From an uncultured Mesorhizobium sp. (GTDB lineage Bacteria; Pseudomonadota; Alphaproteobacteria; Rhizobiales; Rhizobiaceae), in contig CALFXR010000050.1 of assembly GCA_937958475.1 (NCBI GenBank), positions 1-23,751 on the forward strand: a stretch of DNA of 23,751 nt. Reading direction: 5' to 3'. This document shows positions 1 through 6,222 of the stretch, piece after piece. Under the pieces are notes generated by a model, which did no database searches, had not been told where the DNA came from, and saw only the letters and a program-made list of their open reading frames with translations. The position numbers were made by a program, and so were the translations under genes. The number at the start of each line of letters is the position of its first letter. Position 1 is the first letter of the stretch.

Positions 1-360
1 GCGGCCGCGCACCTGGTGATCTCGCGCTCGGGCGCATCGACGGTCTCGGAGATCGGTGTCGTCGGCCGGCCGGCGCTGCTGGTGCCCTATCCCTATGCGC
101 TCGACCATGACCAGGCGGCCAACGCCGCGACGCTCGCCGCGGCCGGCGGGGCGGAGGTGCATGTCCAGTCGACGCTCTCGACCGAGCGGCTGGCGGCTCT
201 GATCGGCGGGCTGATGCGCGATCCGGCGCGGCTTGCCGAGATGGCGGAGGCGGCCCGCTCGGCCGGGCGCCCGGACGCGACGCGGTTGCTCGCCGACCTG
301 GCAGAAGCTATTGCCTCCGGCCAGAGCATTACCCAGTTCAGGGAAGGAGTGCGCCCATGA
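1..360 (+). CDS. murG: UDP-GlcNAc:lipid I transferase MurG, C-terminal part (5' end outside window)
   Basis: This is the last 119 codons of MurG, the peripheral membrane glycosyltransferase that adds GlcNAc to lipid I to make lipid II. The frame is open from base 1, so the N-terminal domain lies upstream. The visible part carries the C-domain signature of the family: a VISRSGASTVSEI segment followed by RPALLVPYPYALDHDQAANA-type sequence, which supplies the Glu and Gln contacts to UDP-GlcNAc. The stop TGA (358-360) overlaps the ATG of murC in ATGA, which indicates translational coupling. Position directly before murC is the standard dcw order. A GTG at 16 is only an internal codon, not a start. 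Confidence 0.93.
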   Translation, partial: AAAHLVISRSGASTVSEIGVVGRPALLVPYPYALDHDQAANAATLAAAGGAEVHVQSTLSTERLAALIGGLMRDPARLAEMAEAARSAGRPDATRLLADLAEAIASGQSITQFREGVRP

Positions 361-1763
361 AGATGCCGCAGACGATCGGCCTGGTCCATTTCATCGGCAT
401 CGGCGGCATCGGCATGAGCGGCATCGCCGAGGTGCTGCACAATCTCGGCTACCGCGTGCAGGGCTCCGACCAGTCCGACAGCGCCAACGTCCAGCGCCTG
501 CGCGACAAGGGCATCGCCTGCTTCGTCGGCCACAGAGCGGAAAACCTCGGCGAGGCCGAGGTGGTCGTCGTCTCGACCGCCATCAAGAAGAACAACCCCG
601 AACTCGTCGCCGCGCGCGAGAAGCTGCTGCCGATCGTGCGGCGCGCCGAGATGCTCGCCGAACTGATGCGCTTCAGGAACGCCATCGCCATCGGCGGAAC
701 GCATGGGAAGACTACAACAACATCCATGGTGGCGACATTGCTCGACGCCGGCGGCCTCGATCCGACGGTGGTCAACGGCGGCATCATCAACGCCTACGGC
801 ACCAATGCGCGCATGGGCGACGGCGACTGGATGGTGGTGGAGGCCGACGAGAGCGACGGCACCTTCCTCAAGCTGCCGGCCGACATTGCCGTCGTCACCA
901 ATATCGATCCCGAGCACCTCGACCATTACGGCAGCTTCGACAAGGTGCGCGAGGCGTTCCGCCAGTTCGTCGAGAACGTGCCGTTCTACGGCTTCGGCGT
1001 GATGTGCACCGATCATCCGGAAGTGCATTCGCTGGTGTCGCGCATCGAGGACCGCCGCGTCATCACCTATGGCGAGAATGCCCAGGCGGACGTGCGCTTC
1101 GAGAACCACTGCTTCGACGGCGCCGCTTCCCAGTTCGACGTCGTCATCCGCAACCGCAAGACGGGCGAGGAGACGGCGATCCGCGACCTCCGCCTGCCGA
1201 TGCCGGGACGGCACAACGTGTCGAACGCCACGGCCGCGATCGCGGTGGCGCACGAACTCGGCCTTTCGGGCGAGGCGATCCGCAAGGGGCTGGCGTCGTT
1301 CGGCGGCGTCAAGCGACGCTTCACGCACACGGGTTCGTGGAACGGCGTCGAGGTGTTCGACGACTACGGCCACCACCCTGTCGAGATCAAGGCGGTGCTG
1401 AAGGCCGCGCGTGACTCGACGAAGGGCCGCGTCATCGCCATCGCGCAGCCACACCGCTACACGCGCCTGCACGATTTGTTCGGCGACTTCGCCGCCTGCT
1501 TCAACGACGCCGACACGGTCATGATCGCCCCGGTCTACGCCGCCGGCGAGGACCCGATCGAAGGCGTCAATTCGGAGGCCCTGGTGCAGCGGATCCGCTC
1601 CGGCGGCCACCGTGACGCGCGCTACATCGACGGGCCGGCCGCCGTCGCGCCGCTGGTGAAGGCGCTTGCCAAGCCGGGGGACTTCGTCGTGTTCCTCGGT
1701 GCCGGCAACATCACCCAGTGGGCCTACGCCCTGCCGAGGGAACTTGCGGAGGCGTGTGCCTGA
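357..1763 (+). CDS. murC: UDP-N-acetylmuramate--L-alanine ligase MurC
   Basis: MurC is the cytoplasmic ATP-dependent ligase that adds L-Ala to UDP-MurNAc, the first peptide step of peptidoglycan precursor synthesis. The 468-residue product has the usual family length. An N-terminal Rossmann-type segment (IGIGGIGMSGIAEVL, about residues 13-27) is followed by the Mur-ligase P-loop GTHGKTTT (114-121), a central domain with a VVEADESDGTF motif, and the C-terminal domain ending in VVFLGAGNITQWA, typical of alphaproteobacteria. The start at 357 is supported by a purine-rich ribosome site (GGGAAGGAG, 341-349) and by the ATGA overlap with murG. The stop overlaps the murB start. Nothing odd is seen. 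Confidence 0.97.
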   Translation: MKMPQTIGLVHFIGIGGIGMSGIAEVLHNLGYRVQGSDQSDSANVQRLRDKGIACFVGHRAENLGEAEVVVVSTAIKKNNPELVAAREKLLPIVRRAEMLAELMRFRNAIAIGGTHGKTTTTSMVATLLDAGGLDPTVVNGGIINAYGTNARMGDGDWMVVEADESDGTFLKLPADIAVVTNIDPEHLDHYGSFDKVREAFRQFVENVPFYGFGVMCTDHPEVHSLVSRIEDRRVITYGENAQADVRFENHCFDGAASQFDVVIRNRKTGEETAIRDLRLPMPGRHNVSNATAAIAVAHELGLSGEAIRKGLASFGGVKRRFTHTGSWNGVEVFDDYGHHPVEIKAVLKAARDSTKGRVIAIAQPHRYTRLHDLFGDFAACFNDADTVMIAPVYAAGEDPIEGVNSEALVQRIRSGGHRDARYIDGPAAVAPLVKALAKPGDFVVFLGAGNITQWAYALPRELAEACA

Positions 1764-2725
1764 TGCGTGGGGAACTCCTGATTGAGCGGCTGGCCGAACC
1801 GCTTTCCGCGGTGCGCGGCAAGATCACGCCGAACGCCGAGATGGAGAAGATCACCTGGTTCCGCGCCGGCGGCCTCGCCGAGGCGCTGTTCCAGCCGGCC
1901 GACGAAGACGATCTCGCGACCTTCCTCAGGGTAGTGCCTGAGGACGTGCCGGTCACGGTCGTCGGCATCGGCTCCAACCTCCTGGTTCGCGAGGGTGGCA
2001 TACCGGGTTTCATCGTGCGGCTCTCGGCCAAGGGCTTCGGCGAGGCCGAGGCGATCGGGCCGACGCGGCTCCGCGCCGGCGCGGCGACACCTGACAAGCG
2101 CGTCGCGGCGCTTGCGCTGGAAGCCGGCATCGGCGGTTTCCATTTCTATCACGGCATCCCCGGCGCGATCGGCGGGGCGCTCAGGATGAACGCCGGCGCC
2201 AACGGCGTGGAGACGCGCGAGCGCGTCGTCGAGGTGCGCGCGCTCGACCGCAAGGGCAACGTCCACGTCCTGTCGAACGCCGACATGGGCTATTCCTACC
2301 GGCATTCCTCGGCGCCAGTCGACCTGATCTTCACCTCCGCGGTCCTCGAAGGCTATCCGGAAGGCCGCGAGACGATCCGTCGCCTCATGGACGAGGTGCA
2401 GCATCACCGCGAGACCGTGCAGCCGATCCGCGAAAAGACCGGCGGCTCGACCTTCAAGAATCCTCCGGGCACCTCGGCCTGGAAGGAAATCGACAAGGCC
2501 GGCTGCCGCGGCCTGATGATCGGCGGCGCGCAGATGTCGCCGATGCACTGCAACTTCATGATCAACACCGGCAACGCCACCGGCTACGACCTTGAATATC
2601 TTGGCGAAACGGTGCGTGCGCGGGTTCTCGAGGCTTCCGGGATCCGGCTGGAGTGGGAGATCAAGCGCATCGGCCGTTTCAAGTCCGGGCACGAGGTGCA
2701 GGAGTTTCTCGGGCAGCTTCTCTGA
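1763..2725 (+). CDS. murB: UDP-N-acetylenolpyruvoylglucosamine reductase MurB
   Basis: MurB is the FAD- and NADPH-dependent reductase that converts UDP-GlcNAc-enolpyruvate to UDP-MurNAc in the cytoplasm. The 320-residue product shows the FAD-binding segment (VVGIGSNLLVREGG, about 67-79), the HGIPGAIGGALRMNAGANG motif (130-148), the catalytic Ser in GGSTFKNP (Ser229), and the C-terminal Glu in RLEWEIKRIG (Glu297 or Glu299). The ATG at 1763 is preferred over an earlier in-frame GTG at 1718, because GGAGG (1748-1752) sits 10 bases ahead and TGATG joins it to the murC stop. It is followed by a 260-base gap before ddlB, the longest break in the dcw part of the window. Confidence 0.96.
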   Translation: MRGELLIERLAEPLSAVRGKITPNAEMEKITWFRAGGLAEALFQPADEDDLATFLRVVPEDVPVTVVGIGSNLLVREGGIPGFIVRLSAKGFGEAEAIGPTRLRAGAATPDKRVAALALEAGIGGFHFYHGIPGAIGGALRMNAGANGVETRERVVEVRALDRKGNVHVLSNADMGYSYRHSSAPVDLIFTSAVLEGYPEGRETIRRLMDEVQHHRETVQPIREKTGGSTFKNPPGTSAWKEIDKAGCRGLMIGGAQMSPMHCNFMINTGNATGYDLEYLGETVRARVLEASGIRLEWEIKRIGRFKSGHEVQEFLGQLL

Positions 2726-2799
2726 GCGGCGGCGCCGACGAACGAGGTGTTGCCTGTTTGCGACAGAGGGCAGCTTCGCCCTAATTGGCGAAAGAAAAT

Positions 2800-2936
2800 G
2801 AATCTCTCGGAATCTCCGCCACTTGCCAGCGAATCCGCTCTCTGATTCCTTGGCTGCAAGCGTTCCCTGATTGAGTCGTCCAACGCGTAGGCCGCGTTTC
2901 GTGCCGGGAGGAGCCTCCGCCCGGCGGGGCCGACTC
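2800..2936. promoter_or_regulatory. Cluster of six GANTC (CcrM-type) sites between murB and ddlB
   Basis: Six GANTC pentamers lie in 137 bases: GAATC at 2800, 2810 and 2831, GATTC at 2844, GAGTC at 2873 and GACTC at 2932. The first two form a direct repeat GAATCTC with a 10-base period. Elsewhere in the 8 kb I scanned, the motif appears only about once per several hundred bases. GANTC is the target of the cell-cycle DNA methyltransferase CcrM in alphaproteobacteria, and GcrA activates promoters through methylated sites. A role in timing ddlB-ftsQAZ transcription is inferred, not shown. Confidence 0.5.
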
Positions 2937-2946
2937 AATCTCCGGG
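2865..2946 (+). promoter_or_regulatory. Potential three-way-junction RNA element upstream of ddlB
   Basis: A perfect 10-base-pair closing stem (GATTGAGTCG 2869-2878 with CGACTCAATC 2931-2940) encloses two further hairpins. One is AACGCG-TAGGC-CGCGTT (2882-2898). The other has GCCGGG (2903-2908) paired with CCCGGC (2920-2925), plus an inner GGA/TCC stem past one mismatch. CCC (2865-2867) and GGG (2944-2946) can extend the outer stem past a small internal loop. The element ends 40 bases before the ddlB ATG. It matches no riboswitch class I recognise. It could be a leader RNA, a mobile palindromic intergenic repeat, or a DNA site. Confidence 0.4.
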
Positions 2947-2985
2947 ATCCGCAATGGAATGGCACCGAGAGGGGACCGTCGGCGC

Positions 2986-3912
2986 ATGACGAAAAAACAC
3001 GTGGCGGTGCTGATGGGAGGGTTCTCCTCCGAGCGGCCGGTCTCCCTCGCGTCCGGCGAGCCATGCGCCGATGCGCTCGAGGCCGAAGGCTACCGCGTCA
3101 CCCGAATCGACGTCGGCCGCGACGTGTCGTCCGTGCTCGCCGAGCTCAAGCCCGACGTCGCCTTCAATGCCCTGCACGGCCCCTTCGGCGAGGACGGCAC
3201 GATCCAGGGCATCCTCGAATATCTCGGCATTCCGTACACGCATTCCGGCGTGCTCGCCTCGGCGCTCGCCATGAACAAGGAGCAGGCCAAGAAGATCGCC
3301 AAGGCGGCCGGCATCCCGGTGGCCGAATCGAAGGTGGTCAACCGCTTCAAGATCGGCTCGAAGCATCCGATGAAGCCGCCTTACGTGGTCAAGCCGGTCA
3401 ACGAGGGGTCGAGCTTCGGCGTCGTCATCGTCAAGGAGGACCAGTCGCATCCCCCGCAGGTGATCGGCTCGTCGGAATGGCGCTACGGCGACACCGTGAT
3501 GGTCGAGCGCTACGTCCATGGACGCGAACTGACCTGCGCCGTCATGGGCGACGTGGCGCTCGGCGTCACCGAGATCATACCGGTCGGCCATTCCTTCTAC
3601 GACTACGATTCGAAATACGTCGCGGGCGGATCAAAACACGAATGCCCGGCAAAAATTTCACCGAATATTTACCAAAAAATACAGACACTGGCGCTCAAGG
3701 CTCACCAAGCGATCGGCTGTCGAGGCGTTTCCCGGTCGGACTTCCGTTACGACGACCGCCATTCCGAGAATGGCGAGGTCGTCTGGCTGGAAGTCAACAC
3801 CCAGCCGGGCATGACCCCGACGTCGCTGGTGCCCGAGATCGCCGCCCATGCCGGGCATTCGTTTGGCGAGCTGTTAAGTTGGATGGTGGAGGACGCCACG
3901 TGTCTTCGGTAG
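2986..3912 (+). CDS. ddlB: D-alanine--D-alanine ligase (DdlB)
   Basis: This cytoplasmic ATP-grasp ligase makes D-Ala-D-Ala for the peptidoglycan pentapeptide. The 308-residue product has the N-terminal VAVLMGGFSSERPVSL motif, NALHGPFGEDGTIQG, an ATP-binding segment (YVVKPVNEGSSFGVV) and the metal/substrate motif EVNTQPGMTPTS near the C-terminus. ATG 2986 is chosen over the in-frame ATG at 2959 because GAGAGGGGA (2967-2975) lies about 10 bases before it and homologues begin at this point. A short A/T-rich patch (about 3631-3690) uses codons rare in the neighbours, including ATA, AAA and TCA, although the protein motif is normal. Its last 13 bases overlap the probable ftsQ start. Confidence 0.95.
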   Translation: MTKKHVAVLMGGFSSERPVSLASGEPCADALEAEGYRVTRIDVGRDVSSVLAELKPDVAFNALHGPFGEDGTIQGILEYLGIPYTHSGVLASALAMNKEQAKKIAKAAGIPVAESKVVNRFKIGSKHPMKPPYVVKPVNEGSSFGVVIVKEDQSHPPQVIGSSEWRYGDTVMVERYVHGRELTCAVMGDVALGVTEIIPVGHSFYDYDSKYVAGGSKHECPAKISPNIYQKIQTLALKAHQAIGCRGVSRSDFRYDDRHSENGEVVWLEVNTQPGMTPTSLVPEIAAHAGHSFGELLSWMVEDATCLR

Positions 3913-4838
3913 GGTCAGGGCGGGATCGGGAGATGGGCGCGTTTCGCGGCGTTCCTTCCGTGCGCGCCCTGTGGTCCGAGGGTTTCGTGCTGCCGCGCTG
4001 GCTGCGCCGGCCGGCGCGTGTGTTCGGCCGCCTGACGGGCGGCGACCTCGTCCCCCCGCGCTTTTCGGCCTCGGTCATGACGGCCGCCTTCCTCGCGGCC
4101 TCCGCGCTCTACGGCGCCCAGGTCGGCGGGCACGTGCCTGCGGTCGTCCAGGCGCTCACCGCGCGCAGCGGCTTCGCCGTCGACCAGGTGCGGGTGACGG
4201 GCCATGTCGAGACGTCCGAGATCGACATCCTCGGCGCGCTGGCGCTGGACGGCTGGACCTCGCTGATCGGCTTCGACGCCGAGGCCGCCCGCGAGCGCGT
4301 GGCGGCGTTGCCCTGGGTACAGGGCGCAGCCGTCCGCAAGGTCTATCCCGACGCGATCGAGGTCGAGGTCGAGGAACGTACGCCCTATGCGATCTGGCAG
4401 CACGGCAGCGAACTCTCCGTCGTCGAGGCGTCGGGGCGGCCCATCGCGCCGTTCGCCGGCGGCCGGCAGGCGGCGCTTCCGCTGGTCATCGGCGCGGGCG
4501 CCAACGAAGCCGCCAGCAGCTTCGTCGGCAAGGTCAAGGGCTATCCCGAACTCGCGTCGCGGGTGAAGGGCTACATCCGCGTCGCCGAGCGGCGCTGGGA
4601 CCTGCGGCTGGAGAGCGGCATCACCGTCAAGCTTCCGGAAAGCGGCGAGGACGAGGCCATCGTCGAACTCCTGGCGATGGATCGCGATACCGCGCTGCTG
4701 TCGCGCGACATCGTCTCGGTCGATTTGAGGCTGACCGATCGCGTCGTCGTCCAGCTGACGCCGCAAGGCGTCGAGCGCCGGGCCGCCGCGCTCGCCGAAA
4801 GCGCCAAGGCGCGCAAGCGCCTGGAGAAGAAGATATGA
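3900..4838 (+). CDS. ftsQ: Cell division protein FtsQ
   Basis: FtsQ is the bitopic inner-membrane protein that links cytoplasmic and periplasmic divisome parts through FtsB and FtsL. The 312-residue product has a basic cytoplasmic N-terminus, one transmembrane segment (about 57-75), a POTRA domain (about 91-160, starting FAVDQVRVTGHVETS) and the FtsQ beta domain with ALPWVQGAAVRKVYPDAIEVEVEER. I chose GTG 3900 because GGAGGA (3888-3893) lies six bases ahead. ATG 3933 in the same frame would give a product 11 residues shorter, with a poorer ribosome site. GTG 3900 overlaps ddlB by 13 bases, suggesting coupling. The stop shares ATGA with ftsA. Confidence 0.92.
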   Translation: MSSVGSGRDREMGAFRGVPSVRALWSEGFVLPRWLRRPARVFGRLTGGDLVPPRFSASVMTAAFLAASALYGAQVGGHVPAVVQALTARSGFAVDQVRVTGHVETSEIDILGALALDGWTSLIGFDAEAARERVAALPWVQGAAVRKVYPDAIEVEVEERTPYAIWQHGSELSVVEASGRPIAPFAGGRQAALPLVIGAGANEAASSFVGKVKGYPELASRVKGYIRVAERRWDLRLESGITVKLPESGEDEAIVELLAMDRDTALLSRDIVSVDLRLTDRVVVQLTPQGVERRAAALAESAKARKRLEKKI

Positions 4839-6142
4839 GCTGGCTGCGTGGCGCCAACAAACCCGCGGTGCGCCGTTCCGGCGTCATCACCGTGCTCGAC
4901 GTCGGCTCGAGCAAGGTGTGCTGCATCGTCGCCCGGCTGAAACCGCACGAGGACAGCCAGCTGCTTCGCGGCCGCACCCACCGTGCACAGGTGATCGGCA
5001 TCGGCCACCAGAAGTCGCGCGGCGTGAAGTCGGGCGTGGTCGTGGAACTGGACCGGGCCGAGCAGGCGATCCGCCTCGCGGTCGATTCGGCCGAGCGGAT
5101 GGCGGGCCTCACGGTCGATTCGCTGATCGTCAACCTGACCGCCGGCCGGCTGAAGAGCGAGACCTACACCGCCACCATCAATCTCGGCGGCCACGAGGCC
5201 GACGGCGACGACATCGCCAAGGTGCTCGCCACGGGCGCGCGCCAGTCGTTGAAGAGCGAGCGCCAGGTGGTGCATTCGCTGGCGACCGGATTCTCGCTCG
5301 ACGGCGAGCGCGGGGTGCGCGACCCGAGCGGCATGGTCGGCGACACGCTGGGCGTCGACATGCATGTGGTCACGGCGGACGCCGCGCCGATGCGCAATAT
5401 CGAGCTCTGCGTCAACCGCGCCCACCTTTCGGTCGAGCGCATGGTCGCAACGCCCTATGCTTCGGGACTCGCCGCCCTCGTCGACGACGAACTCGAGATG
5501 GGCGCGGCCTGCGTCGACATGGGCGGCGGCACGACGACCATGTCGGTCTTCGCCGACGGCAAGTTCGTCTTCGCCGATTCCATCCCCCTCGGCGGCAACC
5601 ACGTCACCATGGACCTCGCGCGCGGCCTCTCGACCAGGCTCGAGGATGCCGAACGGCTGAAGGTCATGCACGGCTCGGCGCTGCCCGGCAGCGCCGACGA
5701 CCGGGACGTCGTCACGATCCAGCCCATCGGAGAGGACACCGACGTGCCGCTACAGGTGCCGCGCTCGGTGATGACGCGCATCATCCGCGCACGCATCGAG
5801 GAAACGCTGGAGATCATCCGCGACCGGCTCGGCCAGTCGGGTCTCGGCGGCGCGGCCGGCAAGCGGGTGGTGCTGACCGGCGGCGCCGCCCAGCTCACCG
5901 GCCTGTCCGAGGCGGCGCGGCGCATCCTTGGACGCAATGTCCGCATCGGACGGCCGCTCGGCGTGGTCGGCCTTCCCGAGGCGGCGAAGGGCCCGGCCTT
6001 CTCGGCGGCGATCGGCCTGTTGATCTACCCGCAGATGGCGGCCTTCGAGACGAACGAGGTCAAGGGCGCGGCGAGCTTGCGCATGACGGGAACGGGCGGC
6101 CGTTTCCAGCGCATGGGACAGTGGTTGAAGGACAGTTTCTAG
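4835..6142 (+). CDS. ftsA: Cell division protein FtsA
   Basis: FtsA is the actin-like ATPase that tethers FtsZ filaments to the inner membrane and recruits later division proteins. The 435-residue product has the phosphate-1 motif VLDVGSSKVCC near the N-terminus, the SHS2 (1C) domain region, the phosphate-2 motif CVDMGGGTTTMSVF, the adenosine motif VVLTGGAAQLTGL and a C-terminal amphipathic tail (RFQRMGQWLKDSF) suited to membrane binding. ATG 4835 follows GGAG (4823-4826) and overlaps the ftsQ stop as ATGA. An 80-base gap separates it from ftsZ and contains one GANTC site (GAATC 6147-6151). Confidence 0.96.
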   Translation: MSWLRGANKPAVRRSGVITVLDVGSSKVCCIVARLKPHEDSQLLRGRTHRAQVIGIGHQKSRGVKSGVVVELDRAEQAIRLAVDSAERMAGLTVDSLIVNLTAGRLKSETYTATINLGGHEADGDDIAKVLATGARQSLKSERQVVHSLATGFSLDGERGVRDPSGMVGDTLGVDMHVVTADAAPMRNIELCVNRAHLSVERMVATPYASGLAALVDDELEMGAACVDMGGGTTTMSVFADGKFVFADSIPLGGNHVTMDLARGLSTRLEDAERLKVMHGSALPGSADDRDVVTIQPIGEDTDVPLQVPRSVMTRIIRARIEETLEIIRDRLGQSGLGGAAGKRVVLTGGAAQLTGLSEAARRILGRNVRIGRPLGVVGLPEAAKGPAFSAAIGLLIYPQMAAFETNEVKGAASLRMTGTGGRFQRMGQWLKDSF

Positions 6143-6222
6143 TTTCGAATCGGGCGGCAACGCCCCGGAAGTCGGCGGCCGCAGCGGCGACGCGGCATGA
6201 AAGGCAAAGAAGGACGAGCACT

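Noticed and set aside
1..8. NotI site GCGGCCGC at the window start
   Set aside because: Common chance site in GC-rich DNA, probably unrelated to biology; it lies within murG codons.
93..1610. Long antisense open frame (about 500 codons) opposite murG-murC
   Set aside because: It is Arg/His/Asp/Val-rich, matches no family, and mirrors a well-supported gene. GC-rich third positions leave antisense frames open.
2767..2782. AGGGC/GCCCT hairpin after murB as a terminator, and TTGCGA-N17-CTAATT (2758-2786) as a promoter
   Set aside because: The five-base stem has no T-run, and the -10 match is poor. Neither is strong enough to list as a feature.
3631..3690. Insertion or foreign DNA in ddlB
   Set aside because: The reading frame and the protein motif are continuous and typical of the family, so only base composition is unusual.
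4918..6222. Apparent N-terminal extension of FtsZ in the same frame
   Set aside because: The stretch lies over ftsA, is Arg/Gly/His-rich, and the ftsZ ATG at 6223 has a good ribosome site and the conserved N-terminus.
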